A stretch of 64,000 nt of DNA from Achatina immaculata (lineage: Eukaryota; Mollusca; Gastropoda; Stylommatophora; Achatinidae). The stretch lies in assembly GCA_009760885.1 (NCBI GenBank), contig CM019714.1, positions 4,706,312 through 4,770,311 of the forward strand, read 5' to 3'. A program made the translations under genes and the position numbers. Below, in pieces: positions 33,250 to 45,394 of the stretch (positions are counted from its first letter, which is position 1; every line of letters begins with the position of its first letter). The notes beneath the pieces are model-generated. The model did no database searches. It saw only the letters and a list, made by a program, of their open reading frames with translations, and was not told the DNA's origin.

Positions 33250-34700
33250 ACCCTAATATTAGAAATTGTTACACGGGTCTGCTGTACTCTGTAATAGAAA
33301 GTGTTATACGGGACTTCTGTACTCTGTAATAGGAAGTGTTATACGGGACTTCTGTACTCTGTAATAGAAAGTGTTATACGGGACTGTTGTACTCTGTAAT
33401 AGAAAGTGTTATACGGGACTGCTGTACACTCTGTAATAGAAAGTGTTATACGGGACTGCTGTACTCTGTAATAGAAAGTGTTATACGAGACTTCTGTACT
33501 CTGTAATAGAAAGTGTTATACGAGACTGCTGTACTCTGTAATAGAAATTGTTATACGAGACTTCTGTACTCTGTAATAGAAAGTGTTATACGGGACTTCT
33601 GTACTCTGTAATAGAAAGTGTTATACGAGACTTCTGTACTCTGTAATAGAAATTGTTATACGGGACTGCTGTACTCTGTAATAGAAAGTGTTATACGGGA
33701 CTGCTGTACTATGTAATAAAAATTGTTACACGGGTCTGCTGTACTCTGTAATAGAAAGTGTTATACGGGACTTCTGTACTCTGTAATAGAAATTGTTATA
33801 CGGGACTGCTGTACTCTGTAATAGAAATTGTTATACGAGACTTCTGTACTCTGTAATAGAAAGTGTTATACGGGACTTCTGTACTCTGTAATAGAAAGTG
33901 TTATACGAGACTTCTGTACTCTGTAATAGAAATTGTTATACGGGACTGCTGTACTCTGTAATAGAAAGTGTTATACGGGACTGCTGTACTATGTAATAAA
34001 AATTGTTACACGGGTCTGCTGTACTCTGTAATAGAAAGTGTTATACGGGACTTCTGTACTCTGTAATAGAAATTGTTATACGGGACTGCTGTACACTCTG
34101 TAATAGAAAGTGTTATACGGGACTTCTGTACTCTGTAATAGAAAGTGTTATACGGGACTGCTGTACTCTGTAATAGAAATTGTTACACGGGACTTCTGTA
34201 CTCTGTAATAGAAATTGTTATACGGGACTGCTGTACACTCTGTAATAGAAAGTGTTATACGAGACTTCTGTACTCTGTAATAGAAATTGTTATACTGGAC
34301 TGCTGTACTCTGTAATAGAAATTGTTATACGAGACTTCTGTACTCTGTAATAGAAATTGTTATACGGGACTGCTGTACACTCTGTAATAGAAAGTGTTAT
34401 ACGAGACTTCTGTACTCTGTAATAGAAATTGTTATACGGGACTGCTGTACACTCTGTAATAGAAAGTGTTATACGAGACTTCTGTACTCTGTAATAGAAA
34501 TTGTTATACGGGACTGCTGTACTCTGTAATAGAAAGTGTTATACGGGACTGTTGTACTCTGTAATAGAAAGTGTTATACGGGACTGTTGTACTCTGTAAT
34601 AGAAAGTGTTATACGGGACTTCTGTACTCTGTAATAGAAATTGTTATACGGGACTGCTGTACTCTGTAATAGAAATTGTTATACGGGACTGCTGTAGTCT
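33250..34700 (+). repeat. 35-bp minisatellite, ~41 copies, 280-bp super-unit
   Basis: GTAATAGAAAGTGTTATACG with GGACTTCTGTACTCT repeats every 35 bp for 1.45 kb. Variants are GTG/TTG, GGG/GAG and TTC/CTG/TTG, plus occasional ACACTCT units of 38 bp. The rare unit ATGTAATAAAAATTG occurs at 33711 and 33991 in matching context, a super-unit of 280 bp (8 x 35). Confidence 0.95.
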
Positions 34701-35942
34701 GTGCTGTGGAAATCTTACAGAGAACGAGAGAAACTTGCTACTTTCCATCGCGCGCTCTTTTAGATCTGCTACAGAGAGGTGTACGAAGAATGTGGCAGCT
34801 GCTGGTCTTACAGATGTCCGGGGTTCCATTCTGCCTGATTCTCTGCGAAGTCTATTTCAGAAATCAGAGTTACTAATTTCCGAACCAGTATCTGCTGTAC
34901 TTTCAACAGGCTGTCGTACTGTGGGCTCAGTGTATGGTCCTGTGCATGTGTAGTGTTGTAAGTCCAGAAGATCACTTCTTCTTCTTCTTCTTCGTCACAG
35001 TCATCAGTCTTTTCACGTACGGTTTGCTTGTTAAGGCAATGAAAGTGTAGATAAGAAACAGGCAGGATTTGGGTTTAAACATCGACCCGACCTGTTTTAC
35101 AGATACTTGAGTGACAGGAGAAAGTGTTGTATGTTTCCTTTTGTCTAGTTTACCGCGTTTGATGTAATCTACCATCCTTCGACCATGGCGTGGTTTCAGA
35201 AAACCGGTAAAATTCAGTTTTATACTCAACTTTGAGCCAGATACCCGGGGAGCATGTACAGCGTAGTGAGCAAGACACAGTTGTACCAGCATGCTCGTCT
35301 AGCTTCAGCTTAACCACTGCAGCATGGTCCCTGCACGGGAAACAGTTTTGTGGAATCTGGCAAGGAACTCCCAGGAAGGCAGCAGAGGAAGGTACAGAAA
35401 CGAAATTGTTCTACAAGTGTAGGAAACGAGCTTCGCTGACACAGAAGCTAGTGTGAGTGGCAGTTAGTTGCCCACGTGGTTCTGGTCAGTGCCGCCACAG
35501 AGAGAGAGAGAGAGAGAGGACAGCAGTGCAACACACACAGACCACTCACATCTACTGCTATTGATTTTCTTCTGCGTTGTAGACGGGGCTGATGGTCGTC
35601 TTGCCTGTATGCAGGCACAGAGGAGGGCAGCCTCCTTCACTTACTCTTCGCTGTCAGCTTCGGCAGAACATTTCTTATCTTTTTTACTTTGTCTTCGGCA
35701 GAACATTTCTTTTTTACTTTGTCTTCATGCCTGACAAAGGAGATCAAAGTTTGGTGAAGTTATTTAACTTTTAAGGTTCAAGAAAACGTGAAATGTTCCA
35801 GGAGCAGGGACATTGCGGGGGGGGGGGGGGGGTCCCTTAGATAGATTTGTTTTTGTTTTTGTTTCTTGATCTATGGAGTTCAGTGTTCCCTATAAATGTG
35901 GAGTTCGCTGAAATCGAGATGTTGAATATCAGAAATAAAATC
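34701..35942. other. No gene supported, 1.2 kb
   Basis: Contains (CTT)n at about 34976-34993, (GA)n at 35500-35518 and a run of about 16 G at 35816-35832. Short frames of 60-115 codons are present, but none has a recognisable domain or splice context that I trust. Confidence 0.5.
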
Positions 35943-38058
35943 TTGGTATGTATTACAGATGTTTGGAATTCATTGGAATGTTGGATATCAGATGGAAATT
36001 GTTGCTAGATGTGTTGCTGAAATTGTTGTTAGAGGTGTTGGTGAAATTGTTGCTAGATGTGTTGTTGAAATTGTTGCTAGATGTGTTGGTGAAATTGTTG
36101 CTAGATGTGTTGTTGAAATTGTTGTTAGAGGTGTTGTTGAAATTGTTACTAGATGTGTTGTTGAAATTGTTGCTAGATGTGTTGTTGAAATTGTTGTTAG
36201 AGGTGTTGTTGAAATTGTTGCTAGATGTGTTGTTGAAATTGTTGCTAGATGTGTTGGTGAAATTGTTGCTAGATGTGTTGTTGAAATTGTTAGATGTGTT
36301 GTTGAAATTGTTACTAGATGTGTTGTTGAAATTGTTACTAGATTTGTTGTTGAAATTGTTGCTAGATGTGTTGTTGAAATTGTTACTAGATGTGTTGTTG
36401 ACATTGTTACTAGATGTGTTGTTGAAATTGTTGTTAGATGTGTTGTTGAAATTGTTGCTAGATGTGTTGTTGAAATTGTTGTTAGATGTTTTGTTGAAAT
36501 TGTTACTAGATGTGTTGTTGAAATTGTTAGATGTGTTGTTGAAATTGTTACTAGATGTGTTGTTGAAATTGTTACTAGATTTGTTGTTGAAATTGTTGCT
36601 AGATGTGTTGTTGAAATTGTTACTAGATGTGTTGTTGACATTGTTACTAGATGTGTTGTTGAAATTGTTGTTAGATGTGTTGTTGAAATTGTTGCTAGAT
36701 GTGTTGTTGAAATTGTTGTTAGATGTTTTGTTGAAATTGTTACTAGATGTGTTGTTGAAATTGTTGTTAGATGTGTTGTTGAAATTGTTACTAGATGTGT
36801 TGTTGAAATTGTTACTAGATTTGTTGTTGAAATTGTTGCTAGATGTGTTGTTGAAATTGTTGTTAGATGTGTTGTTGAAATTGTTGTTAGATGTGTTGGT
36901 GAAATTGTTGCTAGATGTGTTGGTAAAATTGCTGCTAGATGTGTTGTTGAAATTGTTACTAGATGTGTTGTTGAAATTGTTGCTAGTTTTGTTGTTGAAA
37001 TTGTTGCTAGATGTGTTGTTGAAATTGTTGTTAGATGTGTTGTTGAAATTGTTGTTAGATGTGTTGGTGAAATTGTTGCTAGATGTGTTGGTAAAATTGC
37101 TGCTAGATGTGTTGTTGAAATTGTTACTAGATGTGTTGTTGAAATTGTTGCTAGATGTGTTATTGAAATTGTTACTAGATGTGTTGTTGAAATTGTTACT
37201 AGATGTGTTTGTGAAATTGTTACTAGATGTGTTGTTGAAATTGTTACTAGATGTGTTGTTGAAATTATTGTTAGATGTATTGTTGACATTGTTGCTAGAT
37301 GTGTTATTGAAATTGTTGTTAGATGTGTTGGTGAAATTGCTGCTAGATGTGTTGTTGAAATTGTTGCTAGATGTGTTGTTGAAATTGCTGTTAGATGTGT
37401 TGTTGAAAGTGTTACTAGATGTGTTGTTGACATTGTTACTAGATGTGTTGGTGAAATTGTTGCTAGATGTGTTGTTGAAATTGTTACTAGATGTGTTGTT
37501 GAAATTATTGTTAACATTGTTGCTAGATGTGTTATTGAAATTGTTGCTAGATGTGTTGTTGAAATTGTTACTAGATGTGTTGTTGAAATTGTTGCTAGAT
37601 GTGTTGTTGAAATTGTTACTAGATGTGTTGTTGAAATTATTGTTAACATTGTTGCTAGATGTGTTATTGAAATTGTTGCTAGATGTGTTGTTGAAATTGT
37701 TACTAGATGTGTTGTTGAAATTGTTACTAGATGTGTTGTTGAAATTGTTACTAGATGTGTTGTTGAAATTGTTGTTAGATGTGTTGACATTGTTGCTAGA
37801 TGTGTTGTTGACATTGTTGATAGATGTGTTATTGAAATTTTTGATAGATTTGTTGTTGAAATTCTTGTTAGATGTGTTGAAATTGTTACTAAATATGTTG
37901 TTGAAATTGTTGATAGATGTGTTGTTGAAATTGTTAGTGGGGGATGTATTGTTGAAATTGTTGTTAGATGTGTTGTTGAAATTGTTGCTAGATGTGCTGA
38001 AATTGTTGCTAGACGTGTTGTTGACATTGTTGCTAGATGTGCTATTGCCTGTGTTGTT
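35943..38058 (+). repeat. 24-bp minisatellite, ~88 units, multi-frame open
   Basis: GTGTTGTTGAAATTGTTGCT with AGAT repeats every 24 bp for 2.1 kb. Shorter units of 21 or 12 bp occur, but every length change seen is a multiple of three. As a result four frames stay open for about 680-730 codons: LLLDVLLK and EIVARCVV forward, and TSSNNFNN and ISTTHLAT reverse. Local super-units of about 237 bp (36291 versus 36528) and 168 bp (36922 versus 37090) are visible. I see no splice or promoter context, and the peptides are low complexity, so I do not call a gene. Confidence 0.95.
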
Positions 38059-38194
38059 CTCAGATGAACAGTTTTTTTTAAACAATCGTTTGTGATCTAG
38101 GAGATGTGTTGGCAGACACGTCAGGATTTGTACAGTATCTGTCATGTACAGTTCATTTAATCAGCAGCTACCACATAGGACTACCGCTCCTATT

Positions 38195-38475
38195 CTGTTA
38201 GACGTCCTTCTTTGTGTAGGAGTTTCTGTTCTTTATTTAGGAGTTTTGTTCTGTGTGTGGAATTTTCTGTTCTTTGTGTAGAAATTTCCGTTCTGTGTAG
38301 GAAACCTTCGTTCTGTGTAGCAATGTCCGTCCTGTGTGTAGAAATGTCCGTCCCTTGTGTAGAAATATCCATCCTTTGTGTAGAAATGTCCGTCCCTTGT
38401 GTAGAAATGTCCGTCCTTTGTGTAGAAATGTCCGCCGTTCGTGTATAAATGTCCGTCCTTTGCGTAGGATTTTCT
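38195..38475 (+). repeat. 21-bp minisatellite, ~12 copies
   Basis: GTAGAAATGTCCGTCCTTTGT repeats every 21 bp with frequent substitutions, more degenerate at the left. Seven-codon periodicity opens frames on both strands. Confidence 0.9.
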
Positions 38476-38597
38476 GTTGTTGTTTTTTGCTGTTTGCGGT
38501 TGTGAGATTGCTGAGATTCTCATGAGCTTAACAAGTTATGACGGGAACTGTCGCTGCCGTGTCGGAAGTTACGGGTTTGTTTATCTGCTCATCTCTC

Positions 38598-38660
38598 CCT
38601 GTCTCTCTCTCTCTCTGTGTCTCTCTCTCTATGTCGCTCTCACACATATATAAAGAGTTT
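38598..38660 (+). repeat. CT-rich microsatellite
   Basis: Imperfect TCTCTC tract followed by CACACATATATAAAG. Confidence 0.8.
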
Positions 38661-38679
38661 AGCGTGTCAGCCGTGTCAC

Positions 38680-39115
38680 TACGACAGTCAGTGGATAGCA
38701 CGGCAGTCAGTGGATAGCACGACAGTCAGTGGATAGCACGGCAGTCAGTGGATAGCACGGCAGTCAATGGATAGCACGACAGTCAGTGGATAGCACGACA
38801 GTCAATGGATAGCACGGCAGTCAGTGGATAGCACGGCAGTCAATGGATAGCACGGCAGTCAATGGATAGCACGACAGTCAGTGGATAGCACGGCAAATCA
38901 GTGGATAGCACGACAGTCAGTGGATAGCAATTCAGTCAGTGGATAGCACGGCAGTCAGTGGATAGCACGGCAGTCAATGGATAGCACGACAGTCTGGATA
39001 GCACGCCAGTCAATGGATAGCACGCCAGTCAGTGTATAGCATCGTTGTTAATGGATAACATGGCAGTCAGTGGATAGCACGACAGTCAGTGGATAGCACG
39101 GTTGTCAGTGGGTTA
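38680..39115 (+). repeat. 19-bp minisatellite, ~22 copies
   Basis: CAGTGGATAGCACGGCAGT repeats every 19 bp, with CAATGG and CACGAC variants and looser copies at the right end. Confidence 0.95.
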
Positions 39116-39307
39116 TAGTTGTTTTGGATGATACCTGCTGTCAGTGGGTGACATCTGTTAGTGGATGACGTATGTGTCAGTAGATAGTTTTGTTGTTACT
39201 TAGTCAGTGAATGGAGCGGTTGGCACTGGATGAAGGGAATCTCTGATTTCACGTACAGGACAATCCTGTGAATATTACACTTTGTCAAAGAAAATATAGG
39301 TTTTTCT

Positions 39308-39475
39308 GTTTGAACATTACTTCTCTCTTTATTTAGTAGAACTACTTGTGTGGACATTACTTCTCTCTTTATTTAGTAGAACTACTTGTGTGGACATTAC
39401 TTCTCTCTTTATTTAGTAGAACTACTTGTGTGGACATTACTTCTCTCTTTATTTAGTAGAACTACTTGTGTATTT
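39308..39475 (+). repeat. 40-bp minisatellite, 4 copies
   Basis: ACATTACTTCTCTCTTTATT with TAGTAGAACTACTTGTGTGG repeats every 40 bp (39314, 39354). Confidence 0.95.
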
Positions 39476-39529
39476 ATCATTCCGTACCATCATGTTTTTC
39501 CACAACTGTCTTTGTTTTTTAGTTGGAGA

Positions 39530-40342
39530 CTGTCTGTCTGTAACCCGCCCTGTCAGCTGAATGTAACCAAACCTATCAGCTGTCTGTAACCCGCCCTGTC
39601 AGCTGTCTGTAACCCGCCCTGTCAGCTGAATGTAACCCGCCCTATCAGCTGTCTGTAACCCGCCCTGTCAGCTGAATGTAACCCGCCCTATCAGCTGTCT
39701 GTAACCCGCCCTATCAGCTGTTTGTAATCCGCCCTGTCAGCTGAATGTAACCAAACCTATCAGCTGAATGTAACCCGCCCTGTCAGCTGTCTGTAACCCG
39801 CCCTGTCAGGTGAATGTAACCAAACCTATCAACTGTCTGTAACCCGCCCTGTCAGCTGTCTGTAACCCGCCCTATCAGCTGTCTGTAACCCGCCCTGTCA
39901 GCTGTCTTTAACCCGCCCTATCAGCTGTCTGTAACCCGCCCTGTCAGGTGAATGTAACCAAACCTATCAACTGTCTGTAACCCGCCCTGTCAGCTGTCTG
40001 TAACCCGCCCTGTCAGCTGTCTGTAATCCCCCCTGTCAGCTGTCTGTAACCCGCCCTATCAGCTGAATGTAACCCGCCCTGTCAGCTGTCTGTAACCCGC
40101 CCTGTCAGCTGTCTGTAACCCGCCCTATCAGCTGTCTGTAACCCGCCCTATCAGCTGACTGTAACCCGCCCTGTCAGCTGTCTGTAACCCGCCCTGTCAG
40201 CTGTCTGTAACCCGCCCTGTCAGCTGTCTGTAACCCGCCCTATCAGCTGTCTGTAACCCGCCCTATCAGCTGTCTGTAACCCGCCCTGTCAGCTGTCTGT
40301 AACCCGCCCTGTCAGCTGTCTGTAACCCGCCCTGTCAGCTGT
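39530..40342 (+). repeat. 23-bp minisatellite, ~35 copies
   Basis: CTGTCTGTAACCCGCCCTGT with CAG repeats every 23 bp. Variants are GAATGTAACC, CCAAACC and CCTATCAG. It is the most GC-rich array here apart from the exon. Confidence 0.95.
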
Positions 40343-40674
40343 CGTGGCCTTCCTCTACAGTTATCTTCGTTGATGTGATATCTTGTTACATTAGTTAATA
40401 TTTCTGACACATTTCTCATCTTCTCACCTCACGTATCTGCAGGCTTTTGCTCACTTTCAGGTCTGTCCGAGAAATGTGTCTTTACCCTCCACCGGTGAGG
40501 GACGGGGGGGGGGGGGGCGCAGATAGACCAGCGCCCGTAATCTAACAGCCGACACGCCTCCAGTTGAACAGTGATTGAATGCTATCACTTGTCTTCTAAC
40601 AGCTGCGTTTTTATTGCCAAGAATTTCTCGCCTGATGTGGCCTATGTTTCCCGATTTCCTCAAAATGTGACACT
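40343..40674. other. No gene seen; long G-run
   Basis: Unique spacer with a G-run of about 14 at 40504-40517. Nothing else is recognised. Confidence 0.5.
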
Positions 40675-41044
40675 AGTACAGTTGGCGTGCCATAGTTTTA
40701 ACATCTCACACCTGTCAAGTTGTCAGTTTCTTCTGCGAGAACTGCATCTGCAGGAATTTATGACACCCTGCAGCGGCCAGTTATTTTTTTTTTCTTCTGT
40801 TTTGTAATTGAAATGTCACGCAGTTTATGAGTATAAACCATATTTCAGTGGCTGTGATGAATGATTTGCAACTTTGGCCGGCCAAGCATTTTGTTGCTCA
40901 TTCATTTTCGCGGTCCCGTGCCAAGTTTTTCTGTCACTGTGATTTATAGGAGGAGTTGGTGTTGGTGTAGGGAGAAGCAGTGTCACAGTGCCCGGAGTTG
41001 CTTTCACGTGATCAGCGTTGTCTACGTACCTACAGGTTGTTGTT

Positions 41045-41325
41045 GGGTAACTTATGGCTCTGTCTGTCAGGGAGTCTAGCTTCTGTCTGTCAGGGAGTCT
41101 AGCTTCTGTCTGTCAGGGAGTCTAGCTTCTGTCTGTCGGGGAGTCTAGCTTCTGTCTGTCGGGGAGTCTAGCTTCTGTCTGTCGGGGAGTCTAGCTTCTG
41201 TCTGTCAGGGAGTCTAGCTTCTGTCTGTCGGGGAGTCTAGCTTCTGTCTGCCGGGGAGTCTAGCTTCTGTCTGTCAGGGAGTCTAGCTTCTGTCTGTCAG
41301 GGAGTCTAGCTTCTGTCTGTCCATG
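41045..41325 (+). repeat. 23-bp minisatellite, copy 1
   Basis: CTGTCTGTCAGGGAGTCTAG with CTT repeats every 23 bp, about 12 times, with GGGG/AGGG variants. It is duplicated at 42250-42528. Confidence 0.95.
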
Positions 41326-41877
41326 TTTTAGAATACTGTGAGTCTAGGTTTTGTCTGTCCATGTTTTAGAATACTGCGAGTCTAGGTTTTGTCTGTCAGT
41401 GTTTTAGAATATTGTGAGTCTAGGTTTTGTCTGTCCATGTTTTAGAATACTGTGAGGCTAGGTTCTGTCTGTCCATGTTTTAGAATACTGTGAGTCTAGG
41501 TTTTGTCTGTCCATGTTTTAGAATACTGTGAGTCTAGGTTTTGTCTGTCCATGTTTTAGAATACTGTGAGTCTAGGTTTTGTCTGTCAGTGTTTTAGAAT
41601 ATTGTGAGTCTAGGTTTTGTCTGTCCATGTTTTAGAATACTGTGAGGCTAGCTTCTGTCTGTCCATGTTTTAGAATACTGTGAGTCTAGCTTCTGTCTGT
41701 CCATGTTTTAGAATACTGTGAGGCTAGCTTCTGTCTGTCCATGTTTTAGAATACTGTGAGTCTAGGTTCTGTCTGTCCATGTTTTAGAATATTGTGAGTC
41801 TAGGTTTTGTCTGTCTATGTTTTAGAATACTGTGAGTCTAGGTTTTGTCTGTCAGTGTTTTAGAATATTGTGAGTCT
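41326..41877 (+). repeat. 39-bp minisatellite, first block
   Basis: CTGTCTGTCCATGTTTTAGA with ATACTGTGAGTCTAGGTTT repeats every 39 bp. It shares CTGTCTGTC and GAGTCTAG with the adjacent 23-bp unit, so the longer unit appears to be the shorter one with a 16-bp insertion. Confidence 0.95.
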
Positions 41878-42249
41878 AGTACAGTTGGCGTGCCATAGTT
41901 TTAACATCTCACACCTGTCAAGTTGTCAGTTTCTTCTGCGAGAACTGCATCTGCAGGAATTTATGACACCCTGCAGCGGCCAGTTATTTTTTTTTTCTTC
42001 TGTTTTGTAATTGAAATGTCACGCAGTTTATGAGTATAAACCATATTTCAGTGGCTGTGATGAATGATTTGCAACTTTGGCCGGCCAAGCATTTTGTTGC
42101 TCATTCATTTTCGCGGTCCCGTGCCAAGTTTTTCTGTCACTGTGATTTATAGGAGGAGTTGGTGTTGGTGTAGGGAGAAGCAGTGTCACAGTGCCCGGAG
42201 TTGCTTTCACGTGATCAGCGTTGTCTACGTACCTACAGGTTGTTGTTGG

Positions 42250-42528
42250 GTAACTTATGGCTCTGTCTGTCAGGGAGTCTAGCTTCTGTCTGTCAGGGAG
42301 TCTAGCTTCTGTCTGTCAGGGAGTCTAGCTTCTGTCTGTCGGGGAGTCTAGCTTCTGTCTGTCGGGGAGTCTAGCTTCTGTCTGTCGGGGAGTCTAGCTT
42401 CTGTCTGTCAGGGAGTCTAGCTTCTGTCTGTCGGGGAGTCTAGCTTCTGTCTGCCGGGGAGTCTAGCTTCTGTCTGTCAGGGAGTCTAGCTTCTGTCTGT
42501 CAGGGAGTCTAGCTTCTGTCTGTCCATG
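42250..42528 (+). repeat. 23-bp minisatellite, copy 2
   Basis: Second segmental copy of 41045-41325, with the same order of variants. Confidence 0.95.
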
Positions 42529-43470
42529 TTTTAGAATACTGTGAGTCTAGGTTTTGTCTGTCCATGTTTTAGAATACTGCGAGTCTAGGTTTTGTCTGTC
42601 AGTGTTTTAGAATATTGTGAGTCTAGGTTTTGTCTGTCCATGTTTTAGAATACTGTGAGGCTAGGTTCTGTCTGTCCATGTTTTAGAATACTGTGAGTCT
42701 AGGTTTTGTCTGTCCATGTTTTAGAATACTGTGAGTCTAGGTTTTGTCTGTCCATGTTTTAGAATACTGTGAGTCTAGGTTTTGTCTGTCCATGTTTTAG
42801 AATACTGTGAGTCTAGGTTTTGTCTGTCAGTGTTTTAGAATATTGTGAGTCTAGGTTTTGTCTGTCCATGTTTTAGAATACTGTGAGGCTAGGTTCTGTC
42901 TGTCCATGTTTTAGAATACTGTGAGTCTAGCTTCTGTCTGTCCATGTTTTAGAATACTGTGAGGCTAGCTTCTGTCTGTCCATGTTTTAGAATACTGTGA
43001 GTCTAGGTTCTGTCTGTCCATGTTTTAGAATATTGTGAGTCTAGGTTTTGTCTGTCTATGTTTTAGAATACTGTGAGTCTAGGTTTTGTCTGTCAGTGTT
43101 TTAGAATATTGTGAGTCTAGGTTTTGTCTGTCCATGTTTTAGAATACTGTGAGTCTAGGTTTTGTCTGTCCATGTTTTAGAATACTGTAAGTCTAGCGTC
43201 TGTCTGTCCATGTTTTAGAATATTGTGAGTCTAGGTTTTGTCTGTCCATGTTTTAGAATATTGTGAGTCTAGGTTCTGTCCATGTTTTAGAATATTGTGA
43301 GTCTAGGTTTTGTCTGTCCATGTTTTAGAATACTGTGAGTCTAGGTTTTGTCTGTCCATGTTTTAGAATACTGTGAGTCTAGGTTTTGTCTGTCAGTGTT
43401 TTAGAATATTGTGAGTCTGTGTTCTGTCTGTCAGTGTTTTAGAATATTGTGTGTCTGTGTTTTGTCTATC
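42529..43470 (+). repeat. 39-bp minisatellite, second block
   Basis: Same unit as 41326-41877. It contains the duplicated part plus about ten further units on the right. Confidence 0.95.
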
Positions 43471-43477
43471 CATGATT

Positions 43478-44845
43478 TAGAATATTTAGATTTACTACAT
43501 GATATAGTACTTGAGGAGAGAGATTTACTACATGATATAGTACTTGAGGAGAGAGATTTACTATATGATCTTTACTTGAGGGGAGAGAATATTTACTACA
43601 TAATCTAGTACTTGAGGAGAGAGAAGATTTACTACATGATCTAGTACTTGAGGAGAGAGAAGATTTACTACATGATCTAGTACTTGAGGAGAGAGAAGAC
43701 TTACTACATGATCTAGTACTTGAGGAGAGAGAAGACTTACTACATGATCTAGTACTTGAGGAGAGAGAAGACTTACTACATGATCTAGTACTTGAGGAGA
43801 GAGAAGATTTACTACATGATCTAGTACTTGAGGAGAGAGAAGATTTACTACATGATCTAGTACTTGAGGAGAGAGAAGATTTACTACATGATCTAGTACT
43901 TGAGGAGAGAGAAGATTTACTACATGATCTAGTACTTGAGGAGAGAGAAAACTTACTACATGATCTAGTACTTGAGGAGAGAGAATATTTACTACATGAT
44001 CTAGTACTTGAGGAGAGAGAAGATTTACTACATGATCTAGTACTTGAGGAGAGAGAAGATTTACTACATAATGTAGTACTTGAGGAGAGAGAATATTTAC
44101 TACATAATCTAGTACTTGAGGAGAGAGAAGATTTACTACATGATCTAGTACTTGAGGAGAGAGAAAACTTACTACATGATCTAGTACTTGAGGAGAGAGA
44201 AAACTTACTACATGATCTAGTACTTGAGGAGAGAGAAAACTTACTACATGATCTAGTACTTGAGGAGAGAGAAAACTTACTACATGATCTGGTACTTGAG
44301 GAGAGAGAAAATTTACTACATGATCTGGTACTTGAGGAGAGAGAAAACTTACTACATGATCTAGTACTTGAGGGGAGAGAATATTTACTACATGATCTAG
44401 TACTTGAGGAGAGAGAAAACTTACTACATGATCTAGTACTTGAGGGGAGAGAATATTTACTACATGATCTAGTACTTGAGGAGAGAGAAGACTTACTACA
44501 TGATCTAGTACTTGAGGAGAGAGAAGACTTACTACATGATCTAGTACTTGAGGAGAGAGAAGATTTACTACATGATCTAGTACTTGAGGAGAGAGAAGAT
44601 TTACTACATGATCTAGTACTTGAGGAGAGAGAAGATTTACTACATGATCTAGTACTTGAGGAGAGAGAAAACTTACTACATGATCTAGTACTTGAGGAGA
44701 GAGAAGACTTACTACATAATCTAGTACTTGAGGAAAGAGAAGACTTACTACATGATCTAGTACTTGAGGAGAGAGAAGACTTACTACATGATCTAGTACT
44801 TGAGGAGAGAGAAGACTTACTACATAATCTAGTACTAAGGGAGAG
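43478..44845 (+). repeat. 36-bp minisatellite, ~38 copies, start-less open frame
   Basis: TTACTACATGATCTAGTACT with TGAGGAGAGAGAAGAC repeats every 36 bp with no indel from about 43585 to 44835. One frame is open from about 43569 to a TGA near 44871, about 430 codons. It reads LLHDLVLEERE followed by D, N or Y, and it has no ATG, GTG or TTG. The 12-residue unit would form a charged amphipathic helix. Substitutions include both synonymous (GAT/GAC) and amino-acid-changing ones. Confidence 0.95.
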
Positions 44846-45126
44846 AGAAGCTGAAGATTTAACAGAAGAATGAGGAGGGTGAAAATCTTTCTCTTACGTG
44901 ACCAAGGCTTCCTGGGCTCTACACTCAGACAAAAACATCAGTTAAAGACTGACAGCTTCATCATGTACAATCTTCTGTGTCCACATAATCAGGCACTGAT
45001 CTTCTGTGACAGCAGTAAAGAAAACTGTCAGCATAATCAGTGGGGAGGTGGCAGACCAGACAATGGCCAGATTTTACCATTATTTAAATATTCTCGTCAG
45101 CTGTCAGAATCAAAGTGCTTTCATAT

Positions 45127-45335
45127 GTTCTGTTGTGTAGAGGGTGTCCACACTTTATCATTTTCTTGTGTTCTGTTATGTAGAGGGTGTCCACACTTTA
45201 TCATTTTCTTGTGTTCTGTTGTGTAGAGGGTGTCCACACTTTATCAGTTTCTTGTGTTCTGTTATGTACAGGGTGTCCACACTTTATCAGTTTCTTGTGT
45301 TCTGTTGTGTACATGGTGTCCACACTTTATCAGCT
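45127..45335 (+). repeat. 43-bp minisatellite, 5 copies
   Basis: TTCTGTTRTGTAGAGGGTGT with CCACACTTTATCATTTTCT repeats every 43 bp. The spacer at 44872-45126 has no recognised gene. Confidence 0.95.
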
Positions 45336-45394
45336 TGTCACCTGGGGCTTATCTAAATCCACTATGCCTGGAACAGCTGAGGTCACCACCACAC

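Larger units (their letters stand above)
40675..43080. repeat. Tandem segmental duplication, 1203 bp x 2
   Basis: Unique sequence starting GTACAGTTGGCGTGCCATAG at 40677 recurs at 41880, offset 1203 bp. It carries with it a 23-bp array and the first part of a 39-bp array. The two copies look almost identical. The join shares CTAG with both parents (ACACTAGTACAG and GTCTAGGTTTTG give GTCTAGTACAG), which suggests microhomology-guided exchange. Confidence 0.9.

Noticed and set aside
35948..38145. Four overlapping frames of about 680-730 codons on both strands as protein genes
   Set aside because: All come from one 24-bp tandem unit without stops. Both strands and more than one frame per strand are open, and the peptides are low complexity, so no single frame stands out.
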